From: Metabacillus litoralis
GTDB taxonomy: Bacteria; Bacillota; Bacilli; Bacillales; Bacillaceae
Direction: 5' to 3'
NCBI RefSeq assembly: GCF_007994985.1
Contig: NZ_VOQF01000009.1
Coordinates: forward strand, 142,128-206,127
DNA: 64,000 nt
Shown here in pieces: positions 40,215-48,794 of the stretch (its first letter is position 1; every line of letters starts with the position of its first letter). The translations under genes were made by a program, and so were the position numbers. Under the pieces are notes generated by a model. That model worked only from the letters and a program-made list of their open reading frames with translations. It did not search any database and was not told the DNA's origin.

Positions 40215-40292
40215 CAATTAATTGATATTTTCTATCTTTTGGTGCTTTAAGATATATGTTTTCAATAACTAATTCAAACTACCGCTTTACTA

Positions 40293-40313
40293 TTACTTGT
40301 GGTACGGTTCACC
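40293..40313 (-). repeat. att-like direct repeat 3 (distal end of the island)
   Basis: On the minus strand the codons GGT GAA CCG TAC CAC AAG TAA repeat the end of rlmH (G-E-P-Y-H-K-stop), although no rlmH gene precedes them. Only third positions and the stop codon differ from the copy in rlmH. It marks the left chromosome-island junction. Confidence 0.85.
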
Positions 40314-40343
40314 GTGACTAATTCTAAATGAGGACTACAAGGT

Positions 40344-40375
40344 AAAAAAATCCCTCGAATCATCTTCCGAGGGAA
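40344..40375 (-). terminator. Minus-strand terminator beside att copy 3
   Basis: TTCCCTCGG and TCGAGGGATTTTTTT (read on the minus strand) form a stem with a strong T-tract. It would end transcripts from the rlmCD remnant or mcrBC before they leave the island. Confidence 0.75.
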
Positions 40376-40415
40376 CATTTAAACACACTTCATATTTAAA
40401 CCTACTGCCACAAAG

Positions 40416-40467
40416 CTATTTCAATTCTATCAACGCCACACACTCCACATGTGTTGTAATTAGGTCA
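40416..40467 (-). pseudogene. 3' remnant of a TrmA/RlmCD-type RNA methyltransferase gene
   Basis: The minus strand reads TTHVECVALIELK-stop. This is the standard C-terminus of 23S rRNA (uracil-C5) methyltransferases of the RumA/RlmCD type, which end DMFP.T.HVE.V.L.e. Only about 15 codons remain, next to a terminator and the att site. It probably came in with the element from another chromosome position or host. Confidence 0.55.
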
Positions 40468-40654
40468 CTAAAACTTTAGCTTAAATTGATGTAGCAGTGT
40501 TTACAGACAAGGAATGCAATATTAGTTAACAGTACTCATTAACAAATAGCATTGCATTTCAACACTTTTTTTGTACTGCACATTTACTTATTATGTAAAA
40601 GTAAAATATCCAACTTGCGCTGAATGCATATATTATACATATCCTCTTATAGAA

Positions 40655-41701
40655 TTATTTGAAGAATTGAATAGCGTATGCAAACAAATCTGCTTTAATA
40701 CCATTAAAGTCTTGATTCAAATCGAGAGATAATACGGAAATTTTATTTCCCTTAATGTTGTACGTATGGTGCGGTTGGTTTAATGTTGTTGTTCTGGCAT
40801 AGAGTAACATGCCACCTACTATTTCAGTAGATTTCTTGTTCCAATTATTTACGTAAGTAAAAATTTGATAAAGATTATTTGATTTTTGTTTTGACGCCCC
40901 TCCCTCAAATCTTGTGACCATATTCTCTGAATAAAACTTTGTATCCACAATCAGTGTTTTATTACCTTTTTGAAGCACAATATCAGTTTGCATGATTGGC
41001 AATGCTTCGATAAATCCATCATCAACGTTCCAATGAATTTGAGGACGTGATACAAGGTAATCCGTTTCACGTTTAAAAAATGAATAGATGAATTTTTCGT
41101 ATAAAGCCGAAAGCCTTTGTTCATCCTGTACTTGCTTCGTAAATAGATATGTCGAATTCTCTTCAAGTAATAGCTCTTCAAAAAGATATCTGCATACATC
41201 AATGATAAATTGATATCGAATATTTTGCCGATTATACTGGACATTTTTCCAAAGTTGCCGGTTCATCTCTATGTCTGATACCTCAGCAAAATAAGGGAGA
41301 AAACCATAAAATAATCTACGAGTTTTTTGTATTATTTTTGCTGAATGAGATAAGAAAACAAGAGTAGCTTTAATAATTTGATTCAACAATATATCTTCAG
41401 AAAACTCATCGTATATTACCACGAGCTTCTTATCTACCAACGCATTTTTCTTTACTGAAGAATTTATATCAATTTTCCCCTTGATAACAGTGGAACTCTC
41501 CTCAACACATACGTATTCCTTAATTAATCCCCCACGAATTAATACAGGTATTCCAATAGATAAAATTTCTGCATAAAGGTCTTTGACGTTTTCAAATCTT
41601 TCTGTTCCAATATGTTTATATTCTGAAAGATTCAAGGTTTGATATGCATATGAAAGCATATAATATATATTACGAATTGGAATATTGCTATTTCTCTCCA
41701 T
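40655..41701 (-). CDS. mcrC: McrC-type nuclease subunit of a McrBC system
   Basis: A 348-residue McrC-family protein. The N-terminal part starts IPIRNIYYMLSYAYQTL, typical for the family, and the C-terminal PD-(D/E)xK nuclease core has Asp240 (TDIVL) and Asp253/Lys255 (LIVDTKF), with YEKF near 201. McrC associates with the McrB ring and cuts DNA with modified cytosines (or other modified sites). The start overlaps the mcrB end by 14 bases, so the two are coupled. Base composition is AT-rich as for the rest of the island. Confidence 0.88.
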   Translation of the reverse strand: MERNSNIPIRNIYYMLSYAYQTLNLSEYKHIGTERFENVKDLYAEILSIGIPVLIRGGLIKEYVCVEESSTVIKGKIDINSSVKKNALVDKKLVVIYDEFSEDILLNQIIKATLVFLSHSAKIIQKTRRLFYGFLPYFAEVSDIEMNRQLWKNVQYNRQNIRYQFIIDVCRYLFEELLLEENSTYLFTKQVQDEQRLSALYEKFIYSFFKRETDYLVSRPQIHWNVDDGFIEALPIMQTDIVLQKGNKTLIVDTKFYSENMVTRFEGGASKQKSNNLYQIFTYVNNWNKKSTEIVGGMLLYARTTTLNQPHHTYNIKGNKISVLSLDLNQDFNGIKADLFAYAIQFFK

Positions 41702-43793
41702 CGCAACAACCCCTTAGTCGTTCTGCCCACTCCTTAGCCTTCTGTTCATCATCAAACCAATACTCGAATAGTTGAGGAATAATTTCATATTCCACAACTT
41801 CTTCTACCCGATTTACAGAATCAACTTTATAAGCACTCCCTAAAAAATAACTATGACCAATTTGAAAACCCGCACCAAGTTCTTCAACAATTTGATTATT
41901 TAAACTCTTGATTTCATCGATTACCCGAACCAAAACTTCTGGATTATTTAATTTATCAACATACGACTTAAATGTATCATTTTCAAATGCCGGCTTAATT
42001 TCGACGAATGAAAACCTTCTTCTAAGAGCATAGTCTAACAGCGCTAAACTTCTATCGGCTGTATTCATCATACCTATGATATATAAGTTGGATGGAACTG
42101 AAAACTTATCGTTAGAGTATAGGAGACTGATTTGTTCCCCTCGCTTATCTGTTTCAATAAGCATCATCAATTCTCCAAATATTTTACTCATATTTCCTCG
42201 ATTTATTTCATCAATAATGAAGAAATAATTACGTTCAGGATCACGTGTTGCTTTTCTTGCAAACTTCACAAATGGACCTTGTTTAAGTTCAAAACCATCA
42301 CCTTCAGCTTTCGGACGGTAACCTTCAATAAAATCCTCATAACTGTAACTTTGGTGGAACTGAACCATTTGGACACGAGTCTCATCCTTTTCTTCCATCA
42401 TCACATAAGCCAGACGTTTTGCAATATACGTTTTTCCTACTCCGGGGGCACCCTTCATGATGAGATTCTTCTTATTTTCAAGTACAGAAATTAGTCGGGT
42501 CAGCTCCTTTTTTTCGATAAAAACATCGGAAAGAAAGTCACCAGTAGAAAAAGGTTCATTTTCTTGAACAGTAGGTTTAGATTCAATAAAACGAATGTAA
42601 TAGTCAATCGAACTCCCTGATACTCCTTTATATTTTCTGTAGGATTCATCTGATAAAACTACATCTTTCAATTGCTTCAATAGCTCAGTATCTGTTTCTC
42701 CAAATATTGAAGTATCAAAGTAGCTCTCTATATCCTTTAATGCGTTCACCTTTTGAGTAACCGTTTTATCGTTCAAACTGGTTCCACTGTCTGTGACTTG
42801 TTTTGATAACCAAGTACGAAATTCATTTGCTTCCGCAATTGTTGGATCAATGATGTCGTCATTTATCACCTGCTCAATTTCTTGAATCATATCTGGATAA
42901 GGATTCAGACATGTCATAGTCTTTTGCGCAAAAGTCTGACGCAGTTCCCACTTACCAACTTGTAGCCACTCGACTTTTCTTCTATGTTTGTACTCCGTTT
43001 TTCCACTATCGAAGTAATAATCTCCAGTAACGACTCCACGAGCTATGATTTTCTTAATTCCTACTTTAGCATAAACAACGTCGCCTATCTGAATTTCACT
43101 ATAAAAGTCCCACACTGCTTTTGTATCGTTGATAGGACGCTTTCCATCAGCTCTCTGCTCTGATATTTCTCGTTCAACCGCTTCCTTAGAATCGTAGTTA
43201 TTTAAATCACCTAGATAATCCCAACCAAGCCCAATTACACTTTCAGAATGAAAATTATCCCATAATCTTGAGTGTTCCCCCGCTGAAACAACCCAATAGT
43301 TGATGCTATTATCAATTTCACCTTCTTGATTCGCAATTTTCTTTTCCTTTTTAGGATAAATTAAAGTAGGATTTTCATTGTAGTATAGAAATATCAGATA
43401 GGATCTAAGTAAAACACCCCAGTCGGGTATCCCCCCTAAATTGTCAGGCTTACTTCTTTCGCCACGATTAAATTCATCTTCGGCATATTTCTGTCTGAAC
43501 AGTATTCTTCTAGTTCCAAATTCTTCTGGATATCGAGGTATTCCCTTACCAGTCACTATTTTTTCTATATCTTCATCACTTTGTTTTGTCATCTGTTGAT
43601 AGACATTTTTAAATTCTGAATACAACTGGTAATCAAAGAAATTTTGCTTATATCCAGTAGCAAGCTCAAACTTATCTAGTAGATAACCAAGTTGTTCAAG
43701 ATAGGGTGAATACCAAATTCCAGTTTTTTCACCCAGATTTTCAGCTACCCAATCTTTATATTTTTCTTTTTGAGAATTAACAAGTTCATTCAT
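41688..43793 (-). CDS. mcrB: McrB-type AAA+ GTPase with EVE-like DNA-recognition domain
   Basis: A 701-residue protein. Residues ~165-300 look like an EVE/PUA-type domain that flips out and reads modified bases (YWVVSAGEHSRLWDNF, IGLGWDYLG, IQIGDVVYAK, IIARGVVTGDYYF). The AAA+ motor has Walker A GAPGVGKT (448-455), Walker B FFIIDEINRGN (524-534) and the McrB signature MNTADRS (576-582), with RRR (591-593) as arginine sensors. It moves along modified DNA and drives McrC cleavage. RBS GGAGGTAAACT lies before the ATG. Residues 1-150 are of unknown role. Confidence 0.9.
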   Translation of the reverse strand: MNELVNSQKEKYKDWVAENLGEKTGIWYSPYLEQLGYLLDKFELATGYKQNFFDYQLYSEFKNVYQQMTKQSDEDIEKIVTGKGIPRYPEEFGTRRILFRQKYAEDEFNRGERSKPDNLGGIPDWGVLLRSYLIFLYYNENPTLIYPKKEKKIANQEGEIDNSINYWVVSAGEHSRLWDNFHSESVIGLGWDYLGDLNNYDSKEAVEREISEQRADGKRPINDTKAVWDFYSEIQIGDVVYAKVGIKKIIARGVVTGDYYFDSGKTEYKHRRKVEWLQVGKWELRQTFAQKTMTCLNPYPDMIQEIEQVINDDIIDPTIAEANEFRTWLSKQVTDSGTSLNDKTVTQKVNALKDIESYFDTSIFGETDTELLKQLKDVVLSDESYRKYKGVSGSSIDYYIRFIESKPTVQENEPFSTGDFLSDVFIEKKELTRLISVLENKKNLIMKGAPGVGKTYIAKRLAYVMMEEKDETRVQMVQFHQSYSYEDFIEGYRPKAEGDGFELKQGPFVKFARKATRDPERNYFFIIDEINRGNMSKIFGELMMLIETDKRGEQISLLYSNDKFSVPSNLYIIGMMNTADRSLALLDYALRRRFSFVEIKPAFENDTFKSYVDKLNNPEVLVRVIDEIKSLNNQIVEELGAGFQIGHSYFLGSAYKVDSVNRVEEVVEYEIIPQLFEYWFDDEQKAKEWAERLRGCCDGEK

Positions 43794-43970
43794 AGTTTAC
43801 CTCCAAAAAGTAAATTCTTTACTTAAATTATATCATTCTACAATTCAAAAAAACCGCTAGTTACTACTAGCGGTCCCATCCTTATCAAGGCATATTATCT
43901 TTTACACCAAAAGTACTTTAAATACGTTGATTGTACCTTTCAATACATCAGTTGCTTTTGTACATAAGTT

Positions 43971-44815
43971 TTACCTTATTTCAATAGAAATTGGCTATAG
44001 TATGAAAAGTCCGGAAGTTTCATTGTATTCTTCAACTACAGCAAAAATATAAAAATCTTGTCCCATACCAATGTTTTCTCTAGTATTTCAGAGCCAAAAG
44101 CTTAAATCAGATACATTGACATCCTCAAAGTTAAAACTAGGTCTAATAGCAGTTGTTTCACTATAATCACCAGCATAAATTAAAATGTCATATCTTATTG
44201 TATAAATCTCATGTTTCATCATATTTGCAATATTTCCATCGAATTCAATGGGTCTATCAGCATATTTTTTTGCAAATTCACCTACAATTGGATCCGATGG
44301 ATCCTTGACTGCCAAGACAGCTGCAAGATCTTCATTATTTTTCACCGTTAGTATTTCCTGATTGCTATACGTAGATGTAGCATTGGTTGGTTGTTCAACT
44401 GTCTCAGAACTCTTTTCATCAGTAGATTCGGTATCACTTACTTCCACTATTTCTTTTTTATTTCGTTACCCATGAAGTTTATTTCAGACTTCGTAGCATA
44501 ACTTCCATGGCTTTTGCCATCAGAGTTAACTTTGCTTCCTCCCAAACCAAAGAATTGCTCTGATGGTTTAAAATGTAGACCAACTACCGGAACTCCTAAT
44601 TGATGATAAAAACCAATTTTATACTGAGCATCATGAAAAACCTTTATTGAATTTGCATTGTTAAAACTAAATTCATTCCCTAAAGCAAGTCTGGAGCAGG
44701 TGCCCTTTTCTAACAAAATAATCAAAGAGGTACTTAGAAAATTTAATGTACCCTTAATAAAATCTTTTGCAAATTGTGTTTCAAATAAATTTCCTTTTGT
44801 TCTTATTCTGCTCAT
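43971..44815 (-). pseudogene. Decayed DUF4839-type protein gene
   Basis: Two adjacent minus-strand frames join through a frameshift in an A-run at 44447-44457 (NEIKKK-stop versus NEIKKEIVEVSDTES). The second part reads EILTVKNNEDLAAVLAVKDP, KYADRPIEFDGNI, RYDILIYAGDYSETTAIRPS. After an in-frame TGA at 44088 it continues NIGMGQDFYIFAVVEEYNET, then meets a TAG before the native TAA at 43971. These are the DUF4839 core and tail. I recognise no family for the first 110 residues. Three lesions make it a pseudogene; the function of intact homologues is unknown. Confidence 0.6.
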
Positions 44816-45078
44816 CTGACTCCTAGTTGGAATAGGGAAAAAATCCGTATGTATTACTCGAATTATGGATATTCTTTTGAGTTGTTTATCACTTTTCTCT
44901 TAAAAAATCCAGTTAAGGATGTATATTACTCGAATGGTGAAGGAAACTAATTTAAACTGATGGTGATTGTTACTAGAAAAGACTCCTGTCATACTACAGT
45001 TATTAACCATAATTATTTTATTTGCAGGATAAACAATCACTATTTTTCCATCATCCGATGAAAGTGAGGCAGCGTTAT

Positions 45079-45615
45079 ATGAAAGCAACTGGTATTGTTC
45101 GTCGCATTGATGATTTAGGTCGCGTAGTGATTCCAAAGGAGATACGTAGAACGCTACGTATTCGTGAAGGAGATCCCCTAGAGATATTTGTGGATCGAGA
45201 TGGTGAAGTCATTTTAAAGAAATATTCACCAATTAGTGAACTAGGTGACTTCTCAAAGGAATATGCGGATGCCCTATACGATAGTATGGGACATCCAGTC
45301 TTAATCTGTGATAGAGATAATTTTATTGCTGTATCTGGTGGTTCTAAAAAGGAATATTTAAATAAAAAAATCAGTGATATTGTCGAGCAAGTTATGGAGG
45401 AAAGAAACTCTGTTTTAAAAACTGCAGGCGGAGAAATCCAGATAGTTGAAGGATTAAGTGAAGATATTATATCTTATACAATTGGACCGATTGTAGCTAA
45501 CGGTGATCCGATTGGTGCGGTAATCATTCTTTCCAAGGATCAATCCATCGGTGAAGTTGAACATAAAGCCGTCGAAACAGCAGCGGGATTTTTAGCTCGT
45601 CAAATGGAACAATAA
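45079..45615 (+). CDS. spoVT: SpoVT-like sporulation regulator (AbrB-fold plus GAF), carried on the island
   Basis: A 178-residue protein, the exact length of SpoVT. The N-terminal swapped-hairpin DNA-binding domain reads MKATGIVRRIDDLGRVVIPK and RIREGDPLEIFVDRDGE (~1-52). The C-terminal GAF-like domain ends with VEHKAVETAAGFLARQMEQ, nearly identical to authentic SpoVT. ATG 45079 is chosen because GTGAGG lies nine bases upstream. SpoVT modulates SigG genes in the forespore. The usual spoVT locus lies on the other side of the origin, so this is probably a second copy. A terminator follows. Confidence 0.85.
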   Translation: MKATGIVRRIDDLGRVVIPKEIRRTLRIREGDPLEIFVDRDGEVILKKYSPISELGDFSKEYADALYDSMGHPVLICDRDNFIAVSGGSKKEYLNKKISDIVEQVMEERNSVLKTAGGEIQIVEGLSEDIISYTIGPIVANGDPIGAVIILSKDQSIGEVEHKAVETAAGFLARQMEQ

Positions 45616-45623
45616 GCAAGTTA

Positions 45624-45656
45624 AAAGAGGTAGCGTAAATTGGTTACCTCTTTTTG
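45624..45656 (+). terminator. Terminator after the SpoVT-like gene
   Basis: AAAGAGGTAGC and GTTACCTCTTT pair around GTAAATTG, followed by TTGG; a short T-run ends the stem. Confidence 0.7.
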
Positions 45657-46370
45657 GTGAGGTTCTACGCATAAGTAATTTTTAATTTCACCAAAGTTTA
45701 GTTAATGCTTATTTAATTAACACTAGTTCCACTAAAAGTACTCACTTCTTTGATATACAAAAAACGCATTCAAACTTCTTACGTGGCAACCGTTTAGTGA
45801 TATTTGCTGAATTTTTTGTGTCTAACATACTTTAAGTACTCACATCTACTTTTGTCGAGGTTATTTTACCAGGTATAAATGGTAATTCAATTTGTTAATA
45901 TCTTTATTCAATAATGATATTTCTATAAACTACTTCACACAAATGTATTGAATTAATTAAAATCTTGGATTAAATTTGAGGTTGTCGATTATTAAATATA
46001 TCTGAGTATACCGGTCGTAAAAGAAATTAGGTTTAATTGTATTAATAGATTTCCAGTAGTTTTCACTAAAAAGAGATTTCAAAAAGGCAAACTATATTCT
46101 ATATTCTGATATTCTTACTGAAGCCCTTAAATATAACCTTTTCCTCCTGAGCAGACTATAAAGTGATCTAAAAGATCACTTTATATTATTTCCCTTACAT
46201 CTACTAACCTGGGAGTGACTTCAATATCTTCCCTTTATGGCTCAGTTAATCCGCTGCTAGGATGATCATGATATTTCTTTTATTACAACTTCATACTGGA
46301 GAATTCAATTCTATGCTCACCCTAAAAATTTTCTTTGTGTTATATAATTTTACGCACGCGTGATTTTTTG
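45657..46370. other. Gene-free region upstream of the restriction-modification operon
   Basis: About 710 bases without a coding frame I can support. It contains AAGTACTCAC twice in direct orientation (45736-45745 and 45834-45843), a perfect 13-bp-stem dyad with a 3-base loop (46157-46185), and CACGCGTG (46355-46362) just upstream of the promoter. It may be regulatory or decayed sequence. Confidence 0.45.
46157..46185. repeat. Perfect hairpin dyad (13-bp arms, AAA loop)
   Basis: TATAAAGTGATCT (46157-46169) and AGATCACTTTATA (46173-46185) are exact inverses. There is no T-tract directly after it, so it may be an operator or structural element rather than a terminator. Confidence 0.7.
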
Positions 46371-46399
46371 TTGCGTTTACATTTATATATTGATATACT
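46371..46399 (+). promoter_or_regulatory. Likely SigA promoter of the C-M-R operon
   Basis: TTGCGT (46371-46376) and TATACT (46394-46399) are spaced by 17 bases, about 45 bases before the regulator gene. The palindrome CACGCGTG (46355-46362) lies just upstream and is a candidate operator. Confidence 0.55.
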
Positions 46400-46443
46400 T
46401 GTTGATGGATAGATAGATTCATTCTTTTTAGGAGGTACATAAT

Positions 46444-46662
46444 ATGGGGGTAAGCTATAAACCTTTATGGTGTTTATTAATAGAGAAAGACATGAAGAAA
46501 ATGGACCTTAAAGAGAAAGCTAATATTACAGGAAATATTATTGCAAGGATGGGAAAGAATGGTTATATCGATATGAAGTCTATCGAAAAGATATGTTTAG
46601 CTCTTGAATGTTCACCAAATGATGTATTTGAAATTATAAAGGAAATTAAAAAGGATATTTAA
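46444..46662 (+). CDS. Small Cro/C1-type HTH regulator (candidate controller protein)
   Basis: A 72-residue protein, essentially one helix-turn-helix domain of the HTH_26/XRE type: YKPLWCLLIEKDMKKMDLKE, KANITGNIIARM as the turn and recognition helix, and CLALECSPNDVFEI at the end. It has a strong AGGAGGT site before the ATG and lies 51 bases upstream of the methyltransferase gene. In restriction-modification systems, such small regulators (C proteins) delay nuclease expression until the host DNA is methylated. That role is inferred from position. Confidence 0.75.
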   Translation: MGVSYKPLWCLLIEKDMKKMDLKEKANITGNIIARMGKNGYIDMKSIEKICLALECSPNDVFEIIKEIKKDI

Positions 46663-46713
46663 TAGACAGTCACAATCGCACATTTACCAAAAAAAATGCA
46701 AACGAGGAAGAAT

Positions 46714-48639
46714 ATGAGATATTTAGGTAATAAAGAATCAATAACACCGGAAATTTATGATTTACTTAAAAAAAAGGGATTAATAAACCAAAGCTACACC
46801 TTATTCGATGCTTTCTGTGGAACTGGTTCAGTATCTGATGCTCTAAAAGGGAATTTTAATATAATTGTCAATGATTCTCTGACATGGAGTGTTGTTTATA
46901 CTAGAGGGCGACTTTGTGCACATGATTGCAAGTTTGATAAACTTGGATTTAATCCTTTTGAGTATTTTAATGAAAATGTAGATATTTTAGAAGGTTTCTT
47001 CTATACTAATTATTCACCTGCCGGATCTAGTAGAATGTATTTTAGTCCTCATAATGCAGGACGTATAGATTTTTTCAGAGCAAAAATTGAGGAATGGAAA
47101 AATACAGATGTTATATCTGAAAATGAATATAGCTTTCTATTAGCTTGCCTTATTGAATCTATTTCCTTAGTATCAAATACTGCAGGGGTATATGGGGCAT
47201 TTTTAAAACATTGGGATTCACGAGCAGTAAAGCCAATCCAATTTATTAAGGTCGAATCCAAATATTTAAGTCATAATAATCTAAGCTTTTATAACGATAA
47301 AACTGAAAATATTATTTCAGAAGTCGATTGCGATATTTTATATTTAGATCCACCTTATACGCAAAATCAGTATGGAACTCAATACCATATCTTAGAAACC
47401 CTTATATTGGATGATACCCCCAGTATTAGTCCGATAACAGGTTCTAGAAGTACAACTCCTATGAGATCTGATTGGTCAAAAGACAATAAGAGTCATATAC
47501 TCTTTGATAAAGTTATAGCAAAAACAAAAGCAAAGTACATTTTATTTAGTTATAGTATTGATGGCTTCTTATCTAAAGATTTTATTGAAGCTACTTTAAA
47601 ACGTTATGGAAAAGTAGATACGTACGAATGTAAAAAAATATCCTACAAAAAATATAAAAACTTTAAGTCTAATGGTAAAAAGGACCATTTTGAATATCTA
47701 TTTTTCATTGAAAAAAAGAATATTGATCAGATTAATTATGAATCTCCTCTAAACTATATTGGTAGCAAGTCGAAAATGATTGATGATATCAAAAAATATT
47801 TACCTGATAACATTGATACATTTATTGATGCATTTGGAGGAGGTTTTAACGTCGGAATAAATATAGATGCAAATAAAGTAATATATAATGACGTTAATTT
47901 TTTTGTTAAAGAACTTGTAGAATCATTTAAAGAAAATGATCCGTATGATTATCTTTTATATATGCGTAGAATAATTAAGAAATTTGGACTTGAGGCTGCT
48001 AATTCAGAGAATTATTTAAATGCACGAGATTATTACAATTCTTTACCATACGAAAAACGTGACCCTAGACTCCTCTACACAATTATCTTATATGGATTTC
48101 AACAACAAATACGTTTTAATAGTAATTATAATTTTAATAATCCTGTTGGTATGAGATGGTTTAATGATAAGGTCTTAGAGAAAATGATTAGTTTCTCAAG
48201 AATATTAAAAGAAAAAAATGTTATTTTTAAAGGCTGTGATTATACTGAATTAATCAGTGAGATTAATAAAGATACCTTTGTTTATATGGATCCACCATAC
48301 AGATTAACAACTGGAACTTATAATGATGGTAAAAGAGGATTTAAAGGCTGGAATGAAACCTATGAAGAAAGACTATTTGAATTTGCTGATTATCTAAATT
48401 TAAATGGAGTTAAGTTTATGATTTCATATGTACTTGAACATAAGGACGCGGTTAATTATCAATTAAAGTCTTGGATTGAAGATAGAGGTTACAGGCTAAT
48501 AACTATACCCAACATTCCTGGCCGAAAAAGAAAAGAGGTCCTGATTGTAAATTACGACAAATTATTAAGTTTTACTTATGAATCCTTAGATGATATTGAT
48601 ATGGAAATTTGCAGTTCTAAAGTTTCTAATAACCCTTAA
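46714..48639 (+). CDS. Fused double D12-class N6-adenine DNA methyltransferase
   Basis: A 641-residue protein made of two complete D12 (Dam-like) methyltransferase domains. Domain 1 begins MRYLGNKESITPEIYDLLKK with SAM motif FDAFCGTGSVSDAL and catalytic DPPY at 212-215. Domain 2 begins near 346 (LNYIGSKSKMIDDIKKYL), with FIDAFGGGFNVGI and DPPY at 526-529. Two fused D12 domains, as in M.FokI, methylate the two strands of an asymmetric site. ATG 46714 is preferred over 46696 because GAGGAAG precedes it. It should protect host DNA from the HNH nuclease encoded downstream. Confidence 0.88.
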   Translation: MRYLGNKESITPEIYDLLKKKGLINQSYTLFDAFCGTGSVSDALKGNFNIIVNDSLTWSVVYTRGRLCAHDCKFDKLGFNPFEYFNENVDILEGFFYTNYSPAGSSRMYFSPHNAGRIDFFRAKIEEWKNTDVISENEYSFLLACLIESISLVSNTAGVYGAFLKHWDSRAVKPIQFIKVESKYLSHNNLSFYNDKTENIISEVDCDILYLDPPYTQNQYGTQYHILETLILDDTPSISPITGSRSTTPMRSDWSKDNKSHILFDKVIAKTKAKYILFSYSIDGFLSKDFIEATLKRYGKVDTYECKKISYKKYKNFKSNGKKDHFEYLFFIEKKNIDQINYESPLNYIGSKSKMIDDIKKYLPDNIDTFIDAFGGGFNVGINIDANKVIYNDVNFFVKELVESFKENDPYDYLLYMRRIIKKFGLEAANSENYLNARDYYNSLPYEKRDPRLLYTIILYGFQQQIRFNSNYNFNNPVGMRWFNDKVLEKMISFSRILKEKNVIFKGCDYTELISEINKDTFVYMDPPYRLTTGTYNDGKRGFKGWNETYEERLFEFADYLNLNGVKFMISYVLEHKDAVNYQLKSWIEDRGYRLITIPNIPGRKRKEVLIVNYDKLLSFTYESLDDIDMEICSSKVSNNP

Positions 48640-48794
48640 TGTAATGCAAAGAAATTTTAATTTTCGAATGTTTTAGACCCTAAAGGAAAAATGAATTGAG
48701 AACTAAAAAAATTGGATTGCAAACAGATATTATGATTTAATAGAATTATATGTAATGATAGGTATAAAATGGAAGGAGATGACTATTAGAAACT

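Noticed and set aside
44900..45136. 78-codon minus-strand frame overlapping the SpoVT-like gene start
   Set aside because: Antisense to a strongly conserved gene start; no coding character of its own.
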